This document shows, one piece after another, positions 8,554-17,818 of a stretch of 32,674 nt of DNA. The translations under genes were made by a program, and so were the position numbers. The notes beneath the pieces were generated by a model. The model was not told where the DNA came from, ran no database searches, and saw only the letters and a program-made list of their open reading frames with translations. The stretch is from an uncultured Actinomycetes bacterium. GTDB taxonomy: Bacteria; Actinomycetota; Actinomycetes; Nanopelagicales; Nanopelagicaceae. The stretch covers positions 1 through 32,674 of the forward strand of contig CAINVP010000023.1 in assembly GCA_903854185.1 (NCBI GenBank), written 5' to 3'. How positions within the stretch are numbered: position 1 is the first letter of the stretch; every line of letters begins with the position of its first letter.

Positions 8554-9102
8554 CTAGTGACTTTCAAGCGCGTTAAGCGCATCTGAAACCGTCGTAGTCC
8601 AGGAAATTAACTCGCTCTGACCACTCTTCATCAGATTTAACTTTGTGAGATGGTCAAGTGCTGCCTGAAGCGGTAGGTATGCCCCAATCGAATCACAGAC
8701 CACGATCGGCTTGTTATGAAATTTCAAGTAACGCCCAACCCAAATCTCGAAGAACTCTTCAAGAGTTCCGATTCCACCTGGTAAAGCGATAAATGCATCT
8801 GCTAACTCTTCTAACTTTCCTTTACGCTCTCGCATATCCTTAACAATAAACATCTCAGTCGCATCTCTATCTTCAAATTCGTGGTTCAACAGTTTTGAAG
8901 GGATTACACCGATTGTCTTTCCGCCGTGATCGCGGGCGCCTCGAGCCACAGCGCCCATCATGGAGATTGAGCCGCCACCCCAGACCAGATCCCAACCCCG
9001 TTCGCCGATTCCTTTACCGAGCTCGTAAGCTAAATCAATCAGCTCTTGTGAGATGGAGGGAGATGAGGAGCAATAAACACTTACGCGAAGTTGAGACGAC
9101 AT
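8554..9102 (-). CDS. LOG family protein (TIGR00730, putative nucleotide phosphoribohydrolase)
   Basis: 182 aa; VYCSSSPSIS, LVWGGGSISMMGAVARGA, MRERKGKLEELADAFIALPGGIGTLEEFFE (PGGxGTxxE). Confidence 0.92.
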   Translation of the reverse strand: MSSQLRVSVYCSSSPSISQELIDLAYELGKGIGERGWDLVWGGGSISMMGAVARGARDHGGKTIGVIPSKLLNHEFEDRDATEMFIVKDMRERKGKLEELADAFIALPGGIGTLEEFFEIWVGRYLKFHNKPIVVCDSIGAYLPLQAALDHLTKLNLMKSGQSELISWTTTVSDALNALESH

Positions 9103-9110
9103 AGGGCGAA

Positions 9111-9116
9111 ATTGTA
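9111..9116 (-). promoter_or_regulatory. -10-like TACAAT, 8 nt upstream of LOG gene ATG
   Basis: Minus strand TACAAT-TTCGCCCT-ATG. Confidence 0.5.
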
Positions 9117-9136
9117 GGCGTTTACCGCCTTCAGGG

Positions 9137-9142
9137 TAAGTT
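9137..9142 (+). promoter_or_regulatory. -10-like TAAGTT, 7 nt upstream of dapD ATG
   Basis: TAAGTT-ACCGTCT-ATG. Confidence 0.5.
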
Positions 9143-9149
9143 ACCGTCT

Positions 9150-10067
9150 ATGAGAAGCGCATACGGCTACGGACTCACAACTCGCGCAGCGAATGGTGAC
9201 CATTTAGAGACCTTCTATCTCACACTCGGATTAGGTGAGTTAGCTGGCACCACTGCACCACATCGTTCACCGCTTGTAGTGAATGATGAGATTCGCTCTG
9301 TTACCCGCGAAATTACCGATATTGAAATTGATCTTGATTCGCCACCTAAGAGTCCAGAAGATGCTTACCTTCGCCTCCACCTTCTCTCCCACCGTTTCAT
9401 TCAGCCTCATGGTGCAAATCTTGATGGCATCTTCGGATTGCTAACAAATGTTGCATGGACAAGTGCTGGTCCAGTCTCACTCGTTGATTACCCTGCAACA
9501 CTTGCAAAGCTCCGTGCCCACTACGGAGTCCTGACGGTTTACTCTGTCGATAAGTTCCCTCGCATGGTTGATTATGTAATCCCAGAAGGTGTTCGCATCG
9601 CAGATGCAGATCGCGTTCGTCTTGGTGCTCACCTAGCAAGTGGCACAACTGTTATGCATGAGGGCTTCGTCAATTTCAATGCCGGCACTCTCGGCAAGTC
9701 CATGGTTGAGGGACGCATTAGCGCTGGTGTCGTCGTTGGAGATGGCAGCGATATCGGTGGCGGAGCCTCCATCATGGGAACACTCTCCGGTGGCGGAAAA
9801 GAAGTTATCTCTATCGGAGAACGCTCACTACTCGGGGCAAATTCTGGACTCGGTATCAGCCTGGGGAATGACTGCATCATCGAATCCGGCGTCTACATCA
9901 CTGCAGGATCCAAGATTGCACTCCCTGATGGCAGCGTAGTTAAAGCGCGTGAATTAAGCGGAGCAAACAATTTAGTCTTCAGACGCAACTCAGTAAGTGG
10001 CGCGCTAGAAGCGATCCCAAAGACAGGACAATGGGATGGGCTTAACTCCATCCTCCACGCTAATTAA
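9150..10067 (+). CDS. dapD: 2,3,4,5-tetrahydropyridine-2,6-dicarboxylate N-succinyltransferase
   Basis: 305 aa; actinobacterial DapD pattern with left-handed beta-helix hexapeptides (GISAGVVVGDGSDIGGGASIMGTLSGGGKEVISIGERSLLGANSGLGISLGNDCIIESG). Confidence 0.92.
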   Translation: MRSAYGYGLTTRAANGDHLETFYLTLGLGELAGTTAPHRSPLVVNDEIRSVTREITDIEIDLDSPPKSPEDAYLRLHLLSHRFIQPHGANLDGIFGLLTNVAWTSAGPVSLVDYPATLAKLRAHYGVLTVYSVDKFPRMVDYVIPEGVRIADADRVRLGAHLASGTTVMHEGFVNFNAGTLGKSMVEGRISAGVVVGDGSDIGGGASIMGTLSGGGKEVISIGERSLLGANSGLGISLGNDCIIESGVYITAGSKIALPDGSVVKARELSGANNLVFRRNSVSGALEAIPKTGQWDGLNSILHAN

Positions 10068-10085
10068 TTAAATTACGCCGTAGGT

Positions 10086-10853
10086 TTAGGCATAATAAGT
10101 TTCAACTCCTCCATGCCCGCTGCACATTCCACTGTGCTTTGTGGCGAATGAATAAGTGCCATCTTTGCACTTTCCAGTTGCACCGACTGGTCTGGAAGGA
10201 GAAATTGCTGGGTCAGGGGTTGGTGTTGGGGTGACTACCGGAGTTGGTGTTGGGGTGACTACCGGAGTTGGTGTTGGGGTGACTACCGGAGTTGGAATCG
10301 CTACTGGAGTTGGTGTTGGGGTGACTACCGGAGTTGGAATCGAAGTTGGCGATGGGACTCCCAAGACGTATTTGTAGTAAGCATCTATCCAGTTCGTAGC
10401 CAAGGCGCCTTGAGCTTCACTTAAGGGAATCTTCTTGGAACAGACTGAAAGGTGAAGTTTATTTTCTAATACATCTTTTTTATGTGCGCCCCAATCACCA
10501 TCCCAAAGCTCTGGCCATAAATTCCTCTGATCCTTTGGACTACCGCCAAGTTCTAGAGGAATGAGATGATCCTCCTCTACGAGTGAAGTTTGGGTGGATG
10601 CATAGCGTGAATAAGTCGACCCGAGTTGGACCTTCTTCAATTTTGTCGTGTAAGAAGAGGATGGGCGGATTTTCTTTGTGTATCCACTTACGCATATCGT
10701 TTTAGCGAGATTGGCTTGGGAAACCAAAGGATTCAGAGCTCCCGGAGTTACAGCATTAATTGGTAGCCACTCTGAAAGGTCTGTCGAGTTTCCGACATCA
10801 GGTAGAAACATAATGAGGACTGCTCCGAAGACGCCTATAAGCTTTAATTTCAT
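10086..10853 (-). CDS. Secreted HNH-like nuclease-fold protein with Pro/Thr linker and C-terminal DUF3761-like module
   Basis: 255 aa; N-terminal signal peptide; VEEDHLIPLELGGSPKDQRNLWPELWDGDWGAHKKDVLENKL (His-Asn-His spacing); (TPTPTPVV)n linker; C-terminal GKCKDGTYSFATKHSGMCSGHGGVETYY. Confidence 0.75.
   Translation of the reverse strand: MKLKLIGVFGAVLIMFLPDVGNSTDLSEWLPINAVTPGALNPLVSQANLAKTICVSGYTKKIRPSSSYTTKLKKVQLGSTYSRYASTQTSLVEEDHLIPLELGGSPKDQRNLWPELWDGDWGAHKKDVLENKLHLSVCSKKIPLSEAQGALATNWIDAYYKYVLGVPSPTSIPTPVVTPTPTPVAIPTPVVTPTPTPVVTPTPTPVVTPTPTPDPAISPSRPVGATGKCKDGTYSFATKHSGMCSGHGGVETYYA
10219..10332 (-). repeat. Four exact copies of a 24-bp unit (GTTGGTGTTGGGGTGACTACCGGA on + strand), three tandem, then an 18-bp variant, then the fourth
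   Basis: Copies at 10219-10242, 10243-10266, 10267-10290 and 10309-10332; multiple-of-3 length encoding the Pro/Thr/Val linker. Confidence 0.95.
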
Positions 10854-10929
10854 ACTAAAACCATATTCTGGAAGGCAGCAAAAGCCCCTTCATTTGTAGG
10901 CTATTTATAGCTATTTCAAAGACTAAAAA

Positions 10930-11841
10930 TTAACCGACCATCTCGCGATCGCGTTGAATGCCCGTCGGTTCGTGGGTGCAATTAAGGTTGCTTTCAATTT
11001 TGTGGCAGTCATCGCACAGTAGGACTAGTTCAGGGCAGGCGATGCGAGCGCAGTCATATATCCGCTTCGTCGCGCCACCACATTTCTCACACTCACCAAT
11101 CAGCTTTGTCTGATCGCTAAAGTCAATCGCCATTCGACCATCGAAGGTGTAAAGCGAACCTTCCCAGTAACTTTCATCGCCAAATTTCTTTCCGTAACGG
11201 GCGATGCCACCGTCAATCTGGTAGACCTCTGTAAAACCACGTTTCACCATAACCGCAGAGAGAATTTCGCATCGGATACCCCCGGTGCAGTAAGTAACCA
11301 CAGGGCGATCTTTCAGGTGATCAAACTTTCCACTTTCAATCTCACCGATGAAGTCACGAGAAGTTTCAACATCAGGGACAATTGCATTTTTAAACTTGCC
11401 AATCTTCGCTTCAAAGGCATTACGTCCGTCAAAGAAGACAATCTCCTCCCCGCGGGCTTCAACAAGCTTATTAACATCGTATGGCTTCAGATGCTTGCCA
11501 CCATTTACAACGCCATTTTCATCGACATCAATCTCATAAGGATTGCCAAAGGCAACAAGCTCAGAACGGACGCGAACTTTAAGGCGTGGGAAGTCATTTC
11601 CAGTTCCATCAGACCACTTGAAATCTATCTTTCTGAATCCTGGATAGACCTTTGTTGCCTTCACATATTTTTTGAGCGCTGACATATCCCCACCGAGGGT
11701 GCCATTAATACCTTGGTGGGAGATAAGAATTCTTCCCTTGATTCCGAGGGTCTCACAGAGTGTGTTCTGCCAGAGGCGGACTGCTTCAGGATCGGAGATA
11801 GGCGTAAATCCATAAAAGAGGATTACCTTCTGTAGCTCCAT
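10930..11841 (-). CDS. trhO: Rhodanese-domain tRNA uridine-34 hydroxylase (UPF0176/TrhO family)
   Basis: 303 aa; [27 protein letters not shown] (active Cys), C-terminal Cys-rich CEKCGG...[16 protein letters not shown]. Confidence 0.9.
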   Translation of the reverse strand: MELQKVILFYGFTPISDPEAVRLWQNTLCETLGIKGRILISHQGINGTLGGDMSALKKYVKATKVYPGFRKIDFKWSDGTGNDFPRLKVRVRSELVAFGNPYEIDVDENGVVNGGKHLKPYDVNKLVEARGEEIVFFDGRNAFEAKIGKFKNAIVPDVETSRDFIGEIESGKFDHLKDRPVVTYCTGGIRCEILSAVMVKRGFTEVYQIDGGIARYGKKFGDESYWEGSLYTFDGRMAIDFSDQTKLIGECEKCGGATKRIYDCARIACPELVLLCDDCHKIESNLNCTHEPTGIQRDREMVG

Positions 11842-11850
11842 GTGAAAATC

Positions 11851-13059
11851 TTAATATCCGACGGAAGCGAGCTCAAACCATGAGGAGGGAATCTTCAACT
11901 TGCTCTTGAATGTGCCAACGGGGAGAGTCGCACTCACGCCCGCGCTCGAAGTTCCCACAAGAGTGAGCGCGCTATTTGTTGGAGAGCGGGTATCGATACG
12001 CAGATTCACGATATCTGTGAGCCCAAATGCGTTCGCCATATCTGACTGGTTAATTACGCGTTGCCAGTGGGAGTACGAAGGGTTGAGCACCAGGTCGAGG
12101 GAGTAAGGATCAGGAACACTTACTAGGTATGGATAAGCGGTTCCCCAAACGTCAGCGCTGTTAGCAGTGACTCCACCCGTTGATGCCGAGAAGAACGTGT
12201 TGATTGGTTGGCCGTTATAAAGAACTGCTAATCCGTGTGAGCTGTCGGCCGTTGTGGAATCAACTGCGGATTTCCACAGCGCTCCGTAGGTAGCCTCCAT
12301 CTCTTTTGACGCTCCAACATAATTTTGATCATAGATTGTGTTGTAGACATTGCAATCACAATCTTTCCGAAGCTTTCCGATACGTGACAGGGCATATGTT
12401 CGTGAAGCGATTGCTTGGGCTTGAAGTGAAGCACTCGGCCAAGACGAAGATACCTCGCTCACTCCGTAAATGTATTGGTTATGCAATTTCATGGTTGTTG
12501 TAAGTTCAATCTTTGGAGTTGATTTCGTTACTGGTGTTGCTCGCAAAGCAACAGAGCCATATTTGAGTACCAATTTATTCACCGTCAGATTCCCATCCCA
12601 GGTGAACGACCAAAGCGTTGATGCTGGCAAGATCACGGGCGCTTGCTTTGGTGCGACGATTGAAACTGAGATCACTTTCCCAACCATGGCAAACTTAAGG
12701 GTTGCAGTAAGTGGGATTTGCGTTATTGCCCCAGTTATATCTCCTTGATGAAGTTGGATTCCCATCGTTGAGCTTTTATCAGCCTTGAGCGAAAGGTAAG
12801 TCAATTGGTGCCCGATATTTACTCGAATATCCATGTCATCTTGCACCGGGGCAACTGTTGTTCCAGTGAAGTAGTAGTTCAAAATATCTGATGCGGATTT
12901 ACCTTCTAGTGCCATTCCTTTCGCGCCGATCTGGCTTAGTCCGACGCCGTGGCCATATCCAGATCCGGTAATAATAAAGTGCGCAGGAAGTGCATCGGCG
13001 AGGGCGGCAGGAGTAATCGAAAGGAGAGCGATGATGAGTAGAGCTAGCCGCTTCATCAA
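11851..13059 (-). CDS. SpoIID/LytB-domain secreted protein
   Basis: 402 aa; signal peptide; GSGYGHGVGLSQIGAKGMALEGKSASDILNYYFTGTTV near the N-terminus; later IYGVSEVSSSWPSASLQAQAIASRTYAL, FFSASTGGVTANSADVWG. Confidence 0.87.
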   Translation of the reverse strand: MMKRLALLIIALLSITPAALADALPAHFIITGSGYGHGVGLSQIGAKGMALEGKSASDILNYYFTGTTVAPVQDDMDIRVNIGHQLTYLSLKADKSSTMGIQLHQGDITGAITQIPLTATLKFAMVGKVISVSIVAPKQAPVILPASTLWSFTWDGNLTVNKLVLKYGSVALRATPVTKSTPKIELTTTMKLHNQYIYGVSEVSSSWPSASLQAQAIASRTYALSRIGKLRKDCDCNVYNTIYDQNYVGASKEMEATYGALWKSAVDSTTADSSHGLAVLYNGQPINTFFSASTGGVTANSADVWGTAYPYLVSVPDPYSLDLVLNPSYSHWQRVINQSDMANAFGLTDIVNLRIDTRSPTNSALTLVGTSSAGVSATLPVGTFKSKLKIPSSWFELASVGY

Positions 13060-14051
13060 TCTCCCGAGAGCAGATTACGTGGTGAGGTAATGAAGCCAAT
13101 TCCCCATGAGATGTGCATCGTTGCAAGTACTGCCGGAAGAATGATTTTCTCTGCCAGAGTCTTCCCAATTACAAGGGATCCAACTCCGATTGCAACAAGG
13201 TAAGTCGCGGCTGGAATAAAGAGCCATCGCGAGAGAAGAGCGCCAAGGAAGAGTGAGAGTGCGATAACGATTGTTGCGGCAGGCGGAGCTAAGTATCTGT
13301 AGTTCGCGGTGCCCTCGTGAGTCCGAATAACTTGGCGGCGCCATTTTCCATATTCAAAATACTGCTTTGCTAACGCCTTTAAGTGTGGGCGCGGGCGGTA
13401 GATAACTTCAAGTCGAGGATCGAACCAGATAGTCCCGCCCGCTTTACGCAGGCGAAAGTTCATCTCCCAATCTTGTGCTCGAACGAATCGCTCGTCGTAG
13501 CCCCCGATCTCAAGGAGCTTCGCCCGATTGAAAGTGCCTAAATAGACGGTATCTGATGGGCCGGCGGAGCCACCGACATGGAAGCGGGCGCCGCCGACTC
13601 CGAGAGGTGAGCGCATTGCTGTTGCGACCGCTCTCTCGAACGGAGTTCTTCCAACTGCAGCCATAACGCCACCAACATTTACCGCACTTGTCGCTTCCAT
13701 AATTTCTACGGCGTCGGTGATGTAACTCTTAGAAATTTCAGCATGGCCATCAATTCTGGCAATGATGGGATATCGCGATGCGTTGATGGCAATATTTAAT
13801 CCGGCCGCTGTCTTACCCGTCGGGTTAGAGAGCACTTTCACTTGACTATAACGAGTGGCTAACCCCTCAGCGATTTCCATGGTGCGATCTTTTGAAGGAC
13901 CAACAGCGAGAACAATCTCTAACGGCCCGGTGTAATCCTGCTCAAGAATCGCTTCAATCGCCGCAACGAGGTAGGGCTCTTCATTTAATATCGGTAGTAC
14001 AACCGACACACCCGTTACGCTCGAAGTCACAGAGAGAACTTTACCCTCCAT
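13056..14051 (-). CDS. Glycosyltransferase family 2 with C-terminal TM segments (ExoA-like)
   Basis: VSVVLPILNEEPYLVAAIEAILEQDYTGPLEIVLAVGPSKDRT; ARIDGHAE; QDWEMNFRLRKAGG; TM helices at C-terminus. ATG at 14051 preferred over TTG at 14054. Confidence 0.88.
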   Translation of the reverse strand: MEGKVLSVTSSVTGVSVVLPILNEEPYLVAAIEAILEQDYTGPLEIVLAVGPSKDRTMEIAEGLATRYSQVKVLSNPTGKTAAGLNIAINASRYPIIARIDGHAEISKSYITDAVEIMEATSAVNVGGVMAAVGRTPFERAVATAMRSPLGVGGARFHVGGSAGPSDTVYLGTFNRAKLLEIGGYDERFVRAQDWEMNFRLRKAGGTIWFDPRLEVIYRPRPHLKALAKQYFEYGKWRRQVIRTHEGTANYRYLAPPAATIVIALSLFLGALLSRWLFIPAATYLVAIGVGSLVIGKTLAEKIILPAVLATMHISWGIGFITSPRNLLSGD

Positions 14052-14061
14052 CAAGGTGGAC

Positions 14062-14067
14062 TATCAT
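14062..14067 (+). promoter_or_regulatory. -10-like TATCAT, 7 nt upstream of ugd ATG
   Basis: TATCAT-CTGAACA-ATG in a 23-bp divergent gap. Confidence 0.5.
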
Positions 14068-14074
14068 CTGAACA

Positions 14075-15388
14075 ATGGCTCTGAAACTCTCTGTTATTGG
14101 CACCGGGTATCTCGGTGCTACGCATGCTGCCTGCATGGCAAGTCTCGGCTTCGACGTAGTTGGCATCGATGTTGATGAATCAAAAATTTCACAGCTCAAG
14201 CTGGGGAAGGTGCCCTTCTTCGAGCCTGAATTAGAGCCACTTCTCGCCGAACAGATTGCTAGCGGTCGACTTACCTTTACAACGGATTTCTCCGCTATTG
14301 CTGATTGCGATGTCCACTTTATCTGCGTGGGAACTCCGCAGATGAAAGATGGTCTTGCTGCGGATATTAGTTATGTGAATGCCTCGTTGGATGCAGTTGC
14401 AAAGATTGTTAAATCCGGAGCCCTCGTTGTTGGAAAATCAACTGTGCCAGTGGGAACCGCGATGCGACTTCGAGAAAAGTTGCTATCGATAAATCCTGCA
14501 GCTGACCTTGCCTGGAACCCTGAGTTCTTGCGCGAAGGCTTCGCAGTTGAAGACACACTGCATCCATCCCGCTTAGTCGTGGGTGTGATGAGCGATAGCG
14601 CAGAGAATATTCTTAAGGAAGTCTATGCAGCGAACCTGGCTGAAGGAACTCCTTGGGTTCGTTCTGATCTTCCTACGGCAGAACTTGTAAAGGTTGCCGC
14701 GAACTCTTTCCTTGCAACGAAAATCTCCTTTATCAATGCCATGGCTGAGATTTGCGATGCTAGCGGTGCAGATGTAACGGTCCTAGCACAGGCGATTGGT
14801 TATGACCCACGCATCGGTAATAAGTTCTTACAAGCTGGTATTGGCTTCGGCGGCGGTTGCTTACCAAAAGATATTCGCGCATTCATGGCCCGCGCGGGCG
14901 AGCTCGGTGCAACCGAGTCATTAGAGTTCTTGCGCGAAATTGATTCAATCAACAATCGCTCACGGAATAAAGTTGTTGAGATGGCGAAGCGAGAGCTTGG
15001 CGGCTCCTGTGAGGGCAAACGCGTTGCCGTACTCGGTGCTGCATTTAAGCCTAATAGCGATGATATTCGTGACTCCCCGGCGCTTTACATCGCATCCCAA
15101 CTCAAGGTCGCTGGTGCAGACGTTGTTGTACATGATCCCAAGGCGATCGAGAATTCAAAGAAGAAGTACCCAGAACTCTCATATGTAGATAGCGTCGATG
15201 AACTCCTTGCTGGTGCTGATCTCGTTCTCCACCTCACTGAGTGGAAGCAGTACCGAGAGATTGATCCCGTTCATGCGAAATCCCTTGCACATGGTGCGAT
15301 TATTATCGATGGCCGCAACGCGCTCGATATGAACGCGTGGTCTAGCGCCGGCTGGCGCATTCACGCCGTAGGTAGGACTTCCCGCTAA
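14075..15388 (+). CDS. ugd: UDP-glucose 6-dehydrogenase
   Basis: 437 aa; VIGTGYLGATHAACMASLGFDVVGIDVDE; GFGGGCLPKDIRA (catalytic Cys); SPAL, HLTEWKQY. Confidence 0.94.
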   Translation: MALKLSVIGTGYLGATHAACMASLGFDVVGIDVDESKISQLKLGKVPFFEPELEPLLAEQIASGRLTFTTDFSAIADCDVHFICVGTPQMKDGLAADISYVNASLDAVAKIVKSGALVVGKSTVPVGTAMRLREKLLSINPAADLAWNPEFLREGFAVEDTLHPSRLVVGVMSDSAENILKEVYAANLAEGTPWVRSDLPTAELVKVAANSFLATKISFINAMAEICDASGADVTVLAQAIGYDPRIGNKFLQAGIGFGGGCLPKDIRAFMARAGELGATESLEFLREIDSINNRSRNKVVEMAKRELGGSCEGKRVAVLGAAFKPNSDDIRDSPALYIASQLKVAGADVVVHDPKAIENSKKKYPELSYVDSVDELLAGADLVLHLTEWKQYREIDPVHAKSLAHGAIIIDGRNALDMNAWSSAGWRIHAVGRTSR

Positions 15389-15898
15389 TTAAAAGCCGGT
15401 GCGCTTTCCACGGGAGGCGTTGAGGTTTCTCGCCTTCTCTAAGGATTCAACTCGGGCCTTCTCCATAAGACCGGCAACTTTCACACTTACTGCCGCATCT
15501 GAAGTTGCGAGAATTCGCGCTGCAAGTAGACCTGCATTCTTCGCATTACCAATACCCACTGTTGCTACGGGAATTCCTGCAGGCATTTGAACGATAGAGA
15601 GTAGCGAGTCCATGCCATCGAGATATTTGAGCGGTACTGGGACGCCAATCACAGGCAGGGTCGTCCCTGATGCAATCATCCCTGGCAAGTGTGCCGCTCC
15701 CCCTGCGCCAGCGATAATCACTTTAATACCTGAGCTCACCGCGCTATGGGCGAAGTTCAACATCTCATCCGGTGTGCGGTGAGCGCTCACTACATCGACG
15801 AGGTACTCGATACCGCATTCATCAAGAACATTTGCCGCCTCTTGCATAATTGGCCAATCAGAATCTGAACCCATGACAATCGCGACTGTCTTACTCAT
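15389..15898 (-). CDS. purE: N5-carboxyaminoimidazole ribonucleotide mutase
   Basis: [57 protein letters not shown]. Start placed at ATG 15898 (MSKTVA), 8 bp overlap with purK. Confidence 0.95.
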   Translation of the reverse strand: MSKTVAIVMGSDSDWPIMQEAANVLDECGIEYLVDVVSAHRTPDEMLNFAHSAVSSGIKVIIAGAGGAAHLPGMIASGTTLPVIGVPVPLKYLDGMDSLLSIVQMPAGIPVATVGIGNAKNAGLLAARILATSDAAVSVKVAGLMEKARVESLEKARNLNASRGKRTGF

Positions 15899-17006
15899 CG
15901 ATAGCTCCACTCATGTAGTCAACGGCATGAGCAACTTCGCTCTGCAAGAATTCTAAGTCATCACCAATCAAAGTGATATGGCCAATCTTTCTTCCGGGCC
16001 GCACTTCTTTCCGGTATTGGTGAAAATTGAGCGCGGGAGTGCGTGCCATGAGGTGAAGATAAGGCCGGTACATATCGGTTTTCTCACCACCGAGCAGATT
16101 TCCCATGACTGCCCACTCTGCATTTAAAGCCGTACTTCCAAGAGGCAGATCAAGAATCGCTCTTAGGTGCTGTTCAAATTGCGAGGTCTGCGAGCCTTCA
16201 ATCGTCCAGTGTCCAGAGTTATGTGAGCGCATCGCCAGTTCATTAACTATGAGTTCGCCGTCGACCTCGAAGAGCTCGACCGCCATTACACCGACCAACT
16301 TGACGCCATCTGCAATCTTTAGCGCAATCTCACTGGCGCGGACCGCTTGCGCATCCGAGATTCCTGGAATAGGTGTCACCGTCATTGTGCAGATGCCATC
16401 ACTCTGAACAGTGAGCGTAGGTGCCCATGTTGCCGCCTGCCCGTGTGGAGAACGGGCGACCATGATGGCGAGTTCACGAGTGAAGGGTAACTTCTCTTCA
16501 ATTAAAAGCGGTGCCCCAACTTTGCCACGTACCTCTCTCAACTCCTCCATCGAGTTCACAACAAAGACGCCACGTCCGTCATACCCACCCGAGGCGCTCT
16601 TTGCGATTAATGGGAATGACAATTCAGGAGTATGTGAATCAAAGATCTCCCAAGCAGGATTACGAATACTGAGTTCATCCATCTTTCTTCGCATCTCAAT
16701 TTTATCTTGCGAGTAAATGAAGGTCTCTGACCGTGGATAGACCTTCACCCCTGCGCTCTCGAGTGCTCGAATCACCGATTGCGGGACTAACTCGTGCTCG
16801 AACGTTACGACATCGCATGCCTTTGCAAAAGCAATCAGCTCTTCGCTCTTGGTGTAATCACCAACAATATGAGATGAAATTTGGGCGGCACTCTCAGAGG
16901 GTGCGCCTGCGAAAAGTTTGAGATTAATTCCAAGAGCAGTCGCAGGGGCGATTGTCATACGAGCCAATTGGCCAGCGCCGATGATTCCTACCGTGGGAAA
17001 GCTCAC
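15891..17006 (-). CDS. purK: 5-(carboxyamino)imidazole ribonucleotide synthase
   Basis: 371 aa ATP-grasp; [46 protein letters not shown]. Confidence 0.95.
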   Translation of the reverse strand: MSFPTVGIIGAGQLARMTIAPATALGINLKLFAGAPSESAAQISSHIVGDYTKSEELIAFAKACDVVTFEHELVPQSVIRALESAGVKVYPRSETFIYSQDKIEMRRKMDELSIRNPAWEIFDSHTPELSFPLIAKSASGGYDGRGVFVVNSMEELREVRGKVGAPLLIEEKLPFTRELAIMVARSPHGQAATWAPTLTVQSDGICTMTVTPIPGISDAQAVRASEIALKIADGVKLVGVMAVELFEVDGELIVNELAMRSHNSGHWTIEGSQTSQFEQHLRAILDLPLGSTALNAEWAVMGNLLGGEKTDMYRPYLHLMARTPALNFHQYRKEVRPGRKIGHITLIGDDLEFLQSEVAHAVDYMSGAIDE

Positions 17007-17015
17007 TCTGGAAGT

Positions 17016-17750
17016 TTACTTGAGATGAGTTATATCCCCGACGCTCACGGTTTGGCCGGAGTCCAGGATCAGCTCGCCCCGAGATGAGACTGATTGCGCC
17101 CTGCCCTCCCAGACCTCACCTGACGGCAGGAGTGCGCGGACTTTGGAGCCAATCGTCGATGAGCGGCGAGAGTACTCCGCGGTGAAATCTACTCCTGACT
17201 CCCATAGTTCGAGCTCCTTCTTAATCTGAGAGAGAAGAGCTACCAGTAAATCGTTTCGATCGGGGGCGTTGCCGGTTGCGATAAGGAGAGAGGAGGCCGT
17301 CGCTACTGGCAGTTCGTTCTGCTGCATCGCAACGTTAATTCCAATTCCTACAATCACACCATCTGCGGCAAATTCACAGAGGGTGCCTGAAATCTTTCCG
17401 GTTGCATGCAAGATGTCATTAGGCCACTTTGTTGAGAACTCATCTCCAAGGAGTTGGGCGATAGAACTACCGACAATCAATGCGGTTGCTCCCCACACAT
17501 CACGAGATCTCTTTGGTTCGTAATAGAAAGAGAGAAGTAGCGATGAAGATTTAGGTGCAATAAAAGTTCGATCGAGTCGACCTCGTCCTGCACTTTGAAA
17601 TTCTGCGAGCGCCACATCGCCTGTGCGCAGGTCAGCGCCACGTTGTGCAAGATAACTTTGCGTTGAATCAATTTCATCAAAGAGTTTTACTCGCCAGTAG
17701 GTATCTACTAGCGCGTAATTGATTTTTTCCTCGTTCAACAGCGGAATCAA
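17016..17750 (-). CDS. birA: Biotin--[acetyl-CoA-carboxylase] ligase, no N-terminal HTH
   Basis: 244 aa; FDEIDSTQSYL, QSAGRGRLDR, KWPNDIL, GIGINV. TTG start with an AGGTGAG Shine-Dalgarno-like sequence upstream. Confidence 0.92.
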   Translation of the reverse strand: MIPLLNEEKINYALVDTYWRVKLFDEIDSTQSYLAQRGADLRTGDVALAEFQSAGRGRLDRTFIAPKSSSLLLSFYYEPKRSRDVWGATALIVGSSIAQLLGDEFSTKWPNDILHATGKISGTLCEFAADGVIVGIGINVAMQQNELPVATASSLLIATGNAPDRNDLLVALLSQIKKELELWESGVDFTAEYSRRSSTIGSKVRALLPSGEVWEGRAQSVSSRGELILDSGQTVSVGDITHLK

Positions 17751-17818
17751 GCTATCTCACCTCTTAATTAGCGCATTTGGCTAGCAGTATTAGCGTAGAG
17801 GCTAGTACCGTAATCCCC

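Noticed and set aside
10219-10332. Possible CRISPR array
   Set aside because: Units are tandem with no unique spacers and are in frame inside a CDS.
10156-10377. 73-aa plus-strand ORF rich in GVGVGVTTGV
   Set aside because: Artifact of reading the Pro/Thr-linker repeat on the opposite strand.
10854-10929. AT-rich intergenic with AAATAGC direct repeats between trhO and the HNH gene
   Set aside because: Short, low-complexity; consistent with an ordinary promoter region and no independent support.
15899-15910. N-terminal MELS extension of PurE in the ORF track
   Set aside because: Internal ATG at 15898 ([14 protein letters not shown]) matches the PurE family start and gives an ordinary short overlap with purK.
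17777-17818. Upstream TTG extension of the acyl-CoA carboxylase beta subunit
   Set aside because: GTG at 17819 has a TACCGT box 7 nt upstream and gives a typical N-terminus; the extension would cover the promoter region.
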